64,000 nt of DNA from an uncultured Gardnerella sp. (GTDB taxonomy: Bacteria; Actinomycetota; Actinomycetes; Actinomycetales; Bifidobacteriaceae). The DNA lies in NCBI GenBank assembly GCA_947088155.1, contig CAMUFL010000002.1:124001-188000 (forward strand). Reading direction: 5' to 3'. Below the pieces are notes generated by a model, which ran no database searches, was not told where the DNA came from, and worked only from the letters and a program-made list of their open reading frames with translations. Positions 56,960 through 64,000 of the stretch are shown here, piece after piece (position 1 is the stretch's first letter; every line of letters begins with the position of its first letter). The translations under genes and the position numbers were made by a program.

Positions 56960-57076
56960 AAAATGTCGGTATAGATGAGTATTTTTTGTGCGCTATACCT
57001 TCATTTTGCGAAAATGTAGGTATAGGCGAATATATTTTGCGTGCTATTCTGCTATTTTTTAAAAATGTCGGTATAG
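56960..57076. repeat. 51-bp repeat, three copies, upstream of apbE
   Basis: AAAATGTCGGTATAG begins at 56960, 57011 (one change) and 57062, exactly 51 bp apart. Between copies, GGTATAG is followed by CTATACC as an inverted repeat (clear in the first unit, decayed in the second). The rest of the 322-bp gap before apbE shows no coding sequence. Confidence 0.85.
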
Positions 57077-57180
57077 AATGCGACTTTCTGTAAACTATGT
57101 CGACATTTTGCCGTTTTTGTTGCTTTGTTGCGGATTTTGACGAGTAACAGCGAGTTTTGACTTAGGGAGTGAAGCAAGCG

Positions 57181-58230
57181 ATGTTCGGGAATGTTGTTGC
57201 GATTGAGCGCGCGCTTGGCACGGGGATTATTATCTCTAGCAGCGTGCCGATTCCTGAGCGCACTGAGCAGCGGATTCGCGCTTTTGTTGAAGAGTATGAA
57301 TCGGTGCTTTCGCGCTTTCGTGCAGATTCGCTTGTTTCGCGCATGGCTCGTGCGGAGCATGGCGGCGATTTTGAGTTTCCATCGTGGGCTGGGGCGCTTT
57401 TTGCAATTTATGACGAGTTTTATGCTGCAACGCACGGAGCTTTCGATGCGTGCATTGGCGCGGATCTGCTTGCGCTTGGCTACGATAATTCCGTGAAATT
57501 TGTTCCAGAATTTACTGTTAGCGAGAGCGAGAATAGTGGCAGTGTCAGCGGCAGCTGGAGCAAATATCGCCGCGATCTGCCAGTTACGTGGGCAGATATT
57601 TCGAGAGATGACGGCAGTGCAACGCTTCACACGAATCAGCCAGTGCAGCTTGATTTTGGTGCAGCTGGAAAGGGCTATTTTGTAGATCTTGTAGCGAAGA
57701 TTATTAAAGAGGAGCTTGGTGGCGATTTTCCTGCGAATAGTGATTTGCCTGCGGATTTTGATTTTTTGGTAAATGCCGGCGGCGATATGCGTGCTTGTTT
57801 TAGCGAAGAAAATAGCAGAATAAAAGTGGCTCTGGAAAATCCTTTTGATACGACGCAAGCGGTAGGTGTGGCATCAATCTTAAGCGGAGCGCTGTGCGCT
57901 TCGTCTAGCGCAAGAAGGCGTTGGAAAGTAAAAGACGCAAATTGCCTTGCAGATAATGCTTTTGAATCTAATTTAATTGCAACTCACTTAATTAACGCTT
58001 TAGATGGCGTTCCTTCGCAAAAACTTTCTGCAAGCTGGGCTTATGTTCCTGCGAAAACTTGCGCTTTTCCAACTGCTTACGCCGACGCACTCGCAACTGC
58101 GTTGTTTGTATCGCAAGAAAGCGATTTGCAAAAAATCGTGCAAACTAAAAGCGCTGAGTTTGCTGTAATCTCGCCAAATCATGCGCTTCGTAAAACGGCC
58201 GCCTTCCCCGCTCACTTTTTTGCCGAATAA
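57181..58230 (+). CDS. ApbE-family FAD:protein FMN transferase
   Basis: A 349-residue enzyme that attaches FMN to Thr/Ser of extracytoplasmic redox proteins. The family blocks are present: YESVLSRFRADSLVSRMA, GAFDACIGADLLALGYD, LDFGAAGKGYFVD, FLVNAGGDMRACF and an end block ATHLINALDGVPSQ. No clear signal peptide or lipobox is seen, unlike many ApbE proteins. The ATG at 57181 with GGGAG upstream is preferred over the GTG at 57169. It stands before the iron-uptake genes. The flavinylated target is not in the window. Confidence 0.88.
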   Translation: MFGNVVAIERALGTGIIISSSVPIPERTEQRIRAFVEEYESVLSRFRADSLVSRMARAEHGGDFEFPSWAGALFAIYDEFYAATHGAFDACIGADLLALGYDNSVKFVPEFTVSESENSGSVSGSWSKYRRDLPVTWADISRDDGSATLHTNQPVQLDFGAAGKGYFVDLVAKIIKEELGGDFPANSDLPADFDFLVNAGGDMRACFSEENSRIKVALENPFDTTQAVGVASILSGALCASSSARRRWKVKDANCLADNAFESNLIATHLINALDGVPSQKLSASWAYVPAKTCAFPTAYADALATALFVSQESDLQKIVQTKSAEFAVISPNHALRKTAAFPAHFFAE

Positions 58231-58243
58231 TCACAGAAAAAAG

Positions 58244-58265
58244 ATTGATAATTATCGTTATCAAT
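58244..58265. promoter_or_regulatory. Fur-box-like palindrome upstream of FTR1
   Basis: ATTGATAA (58244-58251), TTATCG, TTATCAAT (58258-58265): an 8-6-8 perfect inverted repeat resembling Fur boxes built from GATAAT words. It lies between apbE and the FTR1 gene, about 170 bp before the latter. Confidence 0.55.
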
Positions 58266-58304
58266 ATCATTTTTGCAATATTTGCGTGTTTTTTGCGCTT
58301 AACT

Positions 58305-58323
58305 ATATCAATCTACTTGATAT
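58305..58323. promoter_or_regulatory. Second palindrome with TTGATA half-sites
   Basis: ATATCAA (58305-58311), TCTAC, TTGATAT (58317-58323): a 7-5-7 perfect inverted repeat sharing the TTGATA half-site with the palindrome 40 bp upstream, which suggests one regulator binding both. Confidence 0.5.
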
Positions 58324-58433
58324 GTCGATATTATGTACCTGTGGGGCCCTTGATGGCAAGTTTTAGTTGGGAGTGCTCGATTGGGGTAGAGCACATTGAG
58401 AAGTAGAAGTGTAAGAATACGCGAGGAGATGTT

Positions 58434-60155
58434 ATGCGCGCGTGTGTAAAAGTGCGCCGAATTGTTCGTGATTCGGCTGCACTGATGCTGGCTGTGTGCA
58501 TGTTAGTGAGTTTCGTTATAAGCTCGTTTGCTATAACTATGCCAGCTTTCGCAACAGATGCAGATCGCTCTTATGCTAGTTGGTCTGCTGTTTCCAAAGC
58601 AATCGACGACGAATTTCAGCAGGGACAAACTGAATACAATAACGGTAATAATTCCGGTGCTGCAACCAGATTCCAAGCAGCTTACAATTCCGTTTACGTT
58701 GCTTCGAACATGATTACTGTTGTGCGAGATACTTTTGGTCAGAACAAAGTTCAGTCGCAACAAGACCAATTCCAGCAGCTGCAAACTCTTGTGTATCAAC
58801 AAAATCAAGGATCGCAAATAAGCGCAGTTTCGAAGGCTCTTTCAGAAGACGTTGCGCAAACTGCAGCTCAGCTCGACTCAAACTCAAAAATAGATAAGCC
58901 GAATATTTACGCGCAAAAACTTCGTGCGCAAATCAAAGCAGAACGCAAAAAGCTCGATGCTGCAAAAAAGAAAAATCTTGGGCGCAATGGTCGCACATGG
59001 AGCCAAGTTGCGCGAGAAATGAACGTTATTCTCGACAAATCCGTTGCAACCTACAAATCTGCAAAAGGAAACAAGTCGCAAGTTGCAACGGCAGTTGATT
59101 TAATCAACGAAGCCTACTACCAGTATTACGAAAAGCTCGGCTTTGAAAAGAACGTAATGAACGCAATAAGTGGAAGCCGTGTTTCAACTGTAGAATATCA
59201 ATTCAAAGAGTGCCGTCAAGCAATGAACAACGGCAATACGGTTGAACAAGCTAAAAAGTTCGTAACGGATCTTAAAGCAATGCTTATTGAAGATTCTGCG
59301 AAACTTGACAGCGGCACATCTTCAAACGCGAATCCTTTTATGCAGTTTATAACCAGTTCCTTCGGCCAAGCTTTTGTAATTTTGCTTCGTGAAGGCTTGG
59401 AAGCGTTGCTGGTTGTTGCAGCAATTATTGCGTACCTGATTAAATCCGGCCACAAAAACATGGTTAAGTACATTTACTTAGGACTTGTGGCAGGCATTGT
59501 GGCTTCATTGATTGTTGCTGCGCTGTTTGGATTACTTTTCAACGGTTCTGGACCGCAGCAAGAGATTACAGAAGGCGTGGTTGCGCTGTTTGCAATGCTT
59601 ATGCTTCTTTACACAAGTAACTGGATGATTTCGCGTTCTTCCGTACAAGCGTGGAACAAGTATATTAGCGAGCAGACTACGGCTGCTGTGTCTAAAGGCA
59701 GTTTGATTTCGCTCGCGCTTCTTAGTTTCCTTGCGGTGTTCCGTGAGGGTGCGGAAACTGTAATCTTCTACCAAGCTATTTTTGCTGTTTCGAACGGAGC
59801 TGACTCCATGATTTGGGGCGGTTTTGTTGCTGCTGCTGCAGTTTTGGTAGTAATTTTCCTGCTTATTCGCTTTGCTTCCGTTCGCATACCAATTCGCCCA
59901 TTCTTTACCGGCACAAGTGCTCTTATGTCTGTGCTTGTGGTGATTTTTGCTGGCGGTGGCGTGCACGCGCTAATAGAAGGCGATGCGCTCGCAGGTATGT
60001 ATATTCAAGGCTTGCCAACTAACGATTGGCTTGGGTTCTATCCGTATGTGGAAACGATTGTGGCTCAAATTTTGGCTGCAATCGTTGTGATTTCGCTACT
60101 TTGCGTGTCTATTGCGCGAAGCCGCGGAAAGCGCGCGGGTACACTGCAAAAATAA
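58434..60155 (+). CDS. FTR1-family high-affinity iron permease
   Basis: A 573-residue iron transporter. Signal peptide (ending near MPAFAT), an extracytoplasmic helical domain of about 260 residues that may collect iron, then about seven membrane helices. Both iron-translocating motifs of FTR1/EfeU are present: REGLE at 319-323 and REGAE at 437-441. GGAG precedes the ATG. It is the first gene of a run with a P19-like lipoprotein, DUF2318 protein and ABC permeases. Such loci import iron under limitation; in Gardnerella this would matter in the iron-poor vagina. Confidence 0.94.
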   Translation: MRACVKVRRIVRDSAALMLAVCMLVSFVISSFAITMPAFATDADRSYASWSAVSKAIDDEFQQGQTEYNNGNNSGAATRFQAAYNSVYVASNMITVVRDTFGQNKVQSQQDQFQQLQTLVYQQNQGSQISAVSKALSEDVAQTAAQLDSNSKIDKPNIYAQKLRAQIKAERKKLDAAKKKNLGRNGRTWSQVAREMNVILDKSVATYKSAKGNKSQVATAVDLINEAYYQYYEKLGFEKNVMNAISGSRVSTVEYQFKECRQAMNNGNTVEQAKKFVTDLKAMLIEDSAKLDSGTSSNANPFMQFITSSFGQAFVILLREGLEALLVVAAIIAYLIKSGHKNMVKYIYLGLVAGIVASLIVAALFGLLFNGSGPQQEITEGVVALFAMLMLLYTSNWMISRSSVQAWNKYISEQTTAAVSKGSLISLALLSFLAVFREGAETVIFYQAIFAVSNGADSMIWGGFVAAAAVLVVIFLLIRFASVRIPIRPFFTGTSALMSVLVVIFAGGGVHALIEGDALAGMYIQGLPTNDWLGFYPYVETIVAQILAAIVVISLLCVSIARSRGKRAGTLQK

Positions 60156-60277
60156 AAATCAAAACTAAAAATTAAAAATAAAAATCAGACTAATAATCAA
60201 TCAAAATTAAAAATAGAAATAAAAATAAATAAGAAGAAAAGAATAACAAAATAATTAACCAATAGAAAAGGTTAGAT
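60156..60277 (+). repeat. A-rich leader between FTR1 and the P19-like gene
   Basis: 122 bp almost without G or C, built from repeated AAAAAT/AAATAAA-like words. It has no stem-loop and no coding content. It could act as an unstructured translation enhancer. Confidence 0.5.
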
Positions 60278-60910
60278 ATGAAGAATAATAAGATGATGGC
60301 ACTTGCTGCTTTGGCTCTCGCAGGTATGCTTGCGCTTACCGGCTGCGGCGCTAACGGAAATTCAGCAAAATCTGCTTCTAAATCACAGTCAACCGAGCAG
60401 AAGGCTGACGACAAGGCTGATGACAAGGGCTTTGAAGAGGTGCCAGTTGGCCCTCACCAGGATCAAAACATTGGACCTCTTACTATCGGTGCTGTGTACT
60501 TCCAGCCAGTGGACATGGTTCCAGCTGGCATGGGCTTGAAGGCTTCAGAGGCAAGCTTCCACCTTGAAGCAGATATTCACGCAAACAAGGCAGGCACTAA
60601 GCTTGGCTACGGCAAGGGTGAGTTCATTCCAGATTTGACAGTGAACTACGAGATTGTTGACAAGGCAAGTGGCGAATCCGTTGTAAAGGGCACTTTCATG
60701 CAGATGAACGCTTCCGACGGTCCTCACTACGGTGCAAACGTTAAACTCGACAAGGCTGGAAACTACAAGCTCGTGCTTTCAGTCGAATCCCCAGAAAAGA
60801 AGGGTTGGATGCTTCACGTCGATCCTGCTACCGGCGTAACCGGCCGCTTCTGGACTGAGCCAATCAAGGCTATATTCGACGACTGGAAGTACACTCCTCG
60901 CCAGTGGTAG
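60278..60910 (+). CDS. P19/Tp34-family iron-transport lipoprotein
   Basis: A 210-residue lipoprotein. Lipobox LTGC (Cys23), then a charged linker and an immunoglobulin-like domain of the Tp34/P19 family (VGPHQDQNIGPLTIGAVYFQPVDM, FHLEADIHANKAG, MNASDGPHYGANV). Met and His residues in these segments bind copper/iron in characterised members. P19 works with FTR1 in Campylobacter-type ferrous/ferric uptake. It lies between FTR1 and the DUF2318 protein, the usual order. Confidence 0.93.
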   Translation: MKNNKMMALAALALAGMLALTGCGANGNSAKSASKSQSTEQKADDKADDKGFEEVPVGPHQDQNIGPLTIGAVYFQPVDMVPAGMGLKASEASFHLEADIHANKAGTKLGYGKGEFIPDLTVNYEIVDKASGESVVKGTFMQMNASDGPHYGANVKLDKAGNYKLVLSVESPEKKGWMLHVDPATGVTGRFWTEPIKAIFDDWKYTPRQW

Positions 60911-61031
60911 TAATAGATCGTAATAATTAGTAATAGTTAGAAATAGCTAGTAATTTTAGTAGCTAGTAATTATTACTAATTATTAATAATTATTGAATAA
61001 TAGATTGTAACTAATAGCAAAGGAGGGAGTT

Positions 61032-62303
61032 ATGCTCAGACTGTTCGTAACAGTGCTTCCTGGGCTACTCCCTCTTACGCTACTTACAATGGGCTTAAGC
61101 GCATCGCTTACGGTTGGCGAGGGGCGCGATAAGCCGCTGAGTGCGCGCTGGAGACTGTACGGATTGTCGTTCGGCACAGTTGCTGCACTTATTTTTGCAA
61201 TTCTTCGCGCAAGCGTAGTAATTAACCAACGCAACTTTGTTAATATGCCGGCGCTGTGCATTACAGTTCCTTTTGATATTGCAGCGATTGCGGTTGTAAT
61301 TCGTTCTCGTAAAACTGTTGAAAACTGGCGCGAGCACCCACTTTTAATGCACATAAGCAACGCAATTGGCGCGTGCGTGCTGGCACTTACCGTATTTTAT
61401 GCGCTTCCGGACGTTATTTTACAGCTTACGATTTTTGTAGATTCAAGCACACCTCCTTTTACATCCGACATGCTACTTCGCGCGCTCGGATTTGTAATTG
61501 GTATTATTGCGGCAATTTGCTTAAGTCTTATGGTGCGATCTTTGCGAGCCACATCTAACGCAATTTCCTTCAAAATTGCGATTGTGCTCAGCATGATTAT
61601 TCTGCTTGTGCAGCACGTAACTTCACTTTTGCAGATTATGCAAGGAAGCATTTTGCTTTATATTGACGACTTTTCTTTCAGCGTGCTTGTTTGGCTGATT
61701 AACAATAATCCGCTGATGATTATGGCGCAAATTAGCGTATTTTTGATTCCTGCAGTTGCTTCTCTCGTAATCGGTTTTAAGACGGCAGTAGTTGGCGAAA
61801 ATGCTGCAGAAATTCGCGCTAAGCGAGCATTTAAGCGGAAATCTCGAAAGTCTGCGCTCGCAGCACTTTTGGCTGCTGTTACAGTAATACTTACGCTTAC
61901 TGTAGGCGTATCTGTTATGAATATTAAGCCAACTCTTACGCCGCCTGAACCGTACGAATTGCACGATGGCTTGGCAACTATCAACTTTGTGCAAATTTCA
62001 GACGGCCATCTTCATCGTTTCCAATACAAAGCAAAAGATGGCACTGTTATGCGCTTTATAATCATTAAAAAGAATGGTGGAGCGTACGGCGTTGGCTTGG
62101 ATGCTTGCGAAAACTGTGGAGACGCAGGCTACTACGAAAAAGACGGTAAGATTATTTGCCGCAAATGCGACGTAGCAATTAACTTAGCAACTATTGGTTT
62201 TAAGGGTGGTTGCAATCCGATTCCGTTCCCGTACAAGGCTGGGCATGGCAAAATCACAATTCATACTGCTGATTTAGACGTGCTTAGTTCGCACTTTAAG
62301 TAA
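61032..62303 (+). CDS. DUF2318 membrane protein with Fe-S/metal motif
   Basis: A 423-residue protein with about eight membrane helices, then an extracytoplasmic C-terminal DUF2318 domain from about residue 305. That domain carries CENC and CRKC pairs plus KGGCNPIPFPY, thought to bind a metal or Fe-S centre (FQYKAKDGTVMRFIII, YEKDGKIICRKCDVAINLATIG). Always linked to FTR1/P19 loci in my recollection; presumed to supply or accept electrons during iron uptake. Strong AAAGGAGGG ribosome-binding site. Confidence 0.9.
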   Translation: MLRLFVTVLPGLLPLTLLTMGLSASLTVGEGRDKPLSARWRLYGLSFGTVAALIFAILRASVVINQRNFVNMPALCITVPFDIAAIAVVIRSRKTVENWREHPLLMHISNAIGACVLALTVFYALPDVILQLTIFVDSSTPPFTSDMLLRALGFVIGIIAAICLSLMVRSLRATSNAISFKIAIVLSMIILLVQHVTSLLQIMQGSILLYIDDFSFSVLVWLINNNPLMIMAQISVFLIPAVASLVIGFKTAVVGENAAEIRAKRAFKRKSRKSALAALLAAVTVILTLTVGVSVMNIKPTLTPPEPYELHDGLATINFVQISDGHLHRFQYKAKDGTVMRFIIIKKNGGAYGVGLDACENCGDAGYYEKDGKIICRKCDVAINLATIGFKGGCNPIPFPYKAGHGKITIHTADLDVLSSHFK

Positions 62304-62315
62304 GGAGCAACGCAA

Positions 62316-63650
62316 ATGTTTATGATGCGCATGGTTGCTCGATCTCTTGTGCGGCAAATAAAAAAGCGTCTGCTGATTGCGCTAGTTGTGTGCTTAAGCG
62401 CGTGCGTAAGTGTTGCTATGCTTAGCGTTGTGTACGACGTTGGAGACAAGATTAACGCCGAGCTTAGTTCGTACGGTTCGAATATTGTTGTTCAGCCAAA
62501 ATCTAGCGCTGTTGTGAATGATTTGTATGCGTCTCGCGAGCAAACGAATTCATCAGCTTTGCATAGTTTAGCAATTGCTGAAAGCCAAGAGTCTACTGCT
62601 TTTTTGAAAGAATCGGATGCTGCGAAAATTAAAATGATTTTTTGGGCGTTCAATATTACGAATTTTGCGCCGAAAATAACGGTTCACGCAAATCTTGAAG
62701 CGAATTCTTCTACTAAAACTGTTGTGCCTATTGTTGGAACTTGGTTTAATCGCAAGCTTGCGCTGGCTTCAGGGGAGACAACTGTTGTTGGCGTTCGAGG
62801 CTTGCGTTCGTGGTGGAAAATTAATGCAGGCCGTTGGGCAAAAGATAATCAATCCGAAGCAATGGTTGGTTCGCAATTAGCTGAGCGCTTGCACTTAAAA
62901 CTTGGCCAGCGTTTGCGTTTGCTTCGTGACGGTCGAGATGTTTCGTTGCGCTTGGTTGGCGTATACGATTCTGGCGACGACGATAATAACGCAATTTACG
63001 CAAGCTCTAGTGATGCTCAAAGCCTTGCAAATAAGCCGGATATGGCTGATTTGATTGAAGTAAAGGCTCTTACAACTCCGGAGAATGATTTAGCGCGTAA
63101 GGCTGCTAAAAATCCAGCGGCACTAAGCCAGGAAGAGTGGGAAACTTGGTATTGTACGGCTTACCCGAGTTCGATTACTTACCAAATTGAGGAGGTAATT
63201 CCGGGAGCTGTTGCAAAGCAGGTTCGTCAAGTTGCAGCTCTTCAGGGTAACGTATTGAATAAGACGCGCGCTGTTATGGTTTTGATGACTGCATTGAGCT
63301 TGATTGCTGCTGCTGTTGCTGTGGCGAATCTTATGGCTGCTTCTATTTCGGAACGTTCCGGTGAGCTTGCGTTGCTTAAAGCTTTGGGTGCGCGAGATGG
63401 TGCTGTTGCGCGGTTAATGCTTATGGAAACTGCGGTTATTGCGTTTGCGGGAGCGCTGTTTGGCATGGTTTTGGGCTTTGCAATGGCGCAGATTATTGGT
63501 TTTACAGTGTTTGGATCCGCGATTTTGTTCCGTCCAATGGTGTTTGTGCTTGTGTTTGTGCTGCTTGCGCTGACTGTGCTTGCGGCTGCAGGCTCGTCGA
63601 TTCGTTCGATTTTGAGTGTGCGTCCTGCGGAGGTGCTTCATGGCAGGTAG
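62316..63650 (+). CDS. MacB/FtsX-type ABC permease of the iron locus (first)
   Basis: A 444-residue permease: an N-terminal helix (LLIALVVCLSACVSVAMLSVVYDVG), a MacB-like extracytoplasmic domain (about 50-300), and a C-terminal three-helix FtsX block (LMAASISERSGELALLKALGARDGAV, VIAFAGALFGMVLGFAMAQ). AAGGAG lies before the ATG, 12 bp after the DUF2318 gene. It overlaps the next permease gene by 11 bp. The ATPase must lie beyond the window. Confidence 0.9.
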   Translation: MFMMRMVARSLVRQIKKRLLIALVVCLSACVSVAMLSVVYDVGDKINAELSSYGSNIVVQPKSSAVVNDLYASREQTNSSALHSLAIAESQESTAFLKESDAAKIKMIFWAFNITNFAPKITVHANLEANSSTKTVVPIVGTWFNRKLALASGETTVVGVRGLRSWWKINAGRWAKDNQSEAMVGSQLAERLHLKLGQRLRLLRDGRDVSLRLVGVYDSGDDDNNAIYASSSDAQSLANKPDMADLIEVKALTTPENDLARKAAKNPAALSQEEWETWYCTAYPSSITYQIEEVIPGAVAKQVRQVAALQGNVLNKTRAVMVLMTALSLIAAAVAVANLMAASISERSGELALLKALGARDGAVARLMLMETAVIAFAGALFGMVLGFAMAQIIGFTVFGSAILFRPMVFVLVFVLLALTVLAAAGSSIRSILSVRPAEVLHGR

Positions 63651-64000
63651 ATCTTATATGACATCGAATAATGCGATGTTTATAACAATGCTATTTAGCG
63701 CGGTATTTCGACGTAAATCGCGCGCTGTAATGGCTGTTATTGCAACGCTTGTTGGTGCTGCTACGCTGTTTTGCTTAGCTGCAATCTGCCTTGTTGTGCC
63801 TCAACAGATGAGCGACGAAATGCGCGCGTACGGAGCGAATATTATCGTAACTCCTTTAGAGGGCGAGTGGAAAAACGGTATTGATCGCGCAATGGTTTTG
63901 CATACTAACGACATGGTTCTTGCAAAAGGTGCTATGCGATCTGCTACGTATCGTTACGAAAATGTGCGTATTAACGCGGCTCCGTATGTTTTAGCAGGAA
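63640..64000 (+). CDS. MacB/FtsX-type ABC permease of the iron locus (second, partial)
   Basis: The frame opens at the ATG 63640 with GGAGG 6 bp upstream, overlapping the previous gene by 11 bp, and runs off the window after 120 codons. The visible part has an N-terminal helix (AVMAVIATLVGAATLFCLAAI) and the start of a MacB-like domain (MSDEMRAYGANIIVTPLEGE), parallel to the first permease (KINAELSSYGSNIVVQPKS). It probably forms a heterodimer with it. Confidence 0.85.
   Translation, partial: MAGRSYMTSNNAMFITMLFSAVFRRKSRAVMAVIATLVGAATLFCLAAICLVVPQQMSDEMRAYGANIIVTPLEGEWKNGIDRAMVLHTNDMVLAKGAMRSATYRYENVRINAAPYVLAG

Noticed and set aside
57181..63650. Flavinylation (FMN-binding) motif in the iron-locus proteins as the ApbE target
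   Set aside because: I looked for the D/S-G-A-T/S motif in an FMN-binding-like setting in FTR1, P19, DUF2318 and the permease and saw no convincing one.

Overview
The window is chromosomal DNA of a low-GC member of the Bifidobacteriaceae, almost certainly the Gardnerella vaginalis group. The main evidence is a complete cholesterol-dependent cytolysin with the human CD59-binding signature and the proline-containing undecapeptide of vaginolysin (minus strand, 1427-2977). Other actinobacterial markers agree: GatCAB, a Rho with a long N-terminal insert, NucS in place of MutS/MutL, a DUF2469 protein, a Tad pilus locus, and an ATP synthase operon in the order BEFHAGDC. The DNA is AT-rich throughout. 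Genus-level wording rests on recognised families, not on a database search.

Layout. 1-1250: end of an ABC-2 exporter (ATPase tail and permease). 1427-2977: vaginolysin. 3449-6822: gatCAB, supplying Gln-tRNA and/or Asn-tRNA. 7031-9984: an acetyltransferase, a DUF2469 protein and an FAD oxidoreductase. 10339-12315: rho. 12382-17325: aminotransferase, Lrp-type regulator, chorismate mutase, class II fructose-bisphosphate aldolase and purA. 17434-19813: two fluoride-channel (CrcB/FluC) genes and a ClC antiporter. 19917-24676: a compact Tad/Flp pilus operon (Z-A-B-C-Flp-E-F-like). 24769-27762: dnaX and recR. 27965-30496: aspartokinase split into catalytic and ACT-domain genes, then asd. 30551-38390: a DUF5701-like protein, a MacB-type ABC system, an amino acid permease, nucS and an FKBP lipoprotein. 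38470-42520: an envelope protein with an Asn/Gln/Lys-rich tail, a lipoprotein and a CnoX-like thioredoxin/TPR protein. 42648-42721: initiator tRNA (minus strand). 43032-49990: the atp operon.

50100-57170 is an accessory, mosaic segment. It holds an HTH-Fic protein, a higBA toxin-antitoxin pair, an LPXTG leucine-rich-repeat adhesin preceded by an 11-G homopolymer, an intact DUF4143 AAA ATPase, two decayed 3' ends of related ATPases, and a stray copy of the higA 3' end. Almost every gap carries its own family of tandem or inverted repeats: 52-bp x3, ACTTTTGA sites, AAGTAAAGAT sites, 39-bp x3 and 51-bp x3. This is the part most likely to hide something undescribed: a set of related, probably self-regulated ATPase/toxin cassettes, each with its own operator array.

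57181-64000 (running off the end): an iron-uptake locus of ApbE, an FTR1 permease with REGLE/REGAE motifs, a P19/Tp34 lipoprotein, a DUF2318 membrane protein and two MacB/FtsX permeases. Two palindromes with TTGATA half-sites lie in front of FTR1 and are good candidates for iron-responsive operators.
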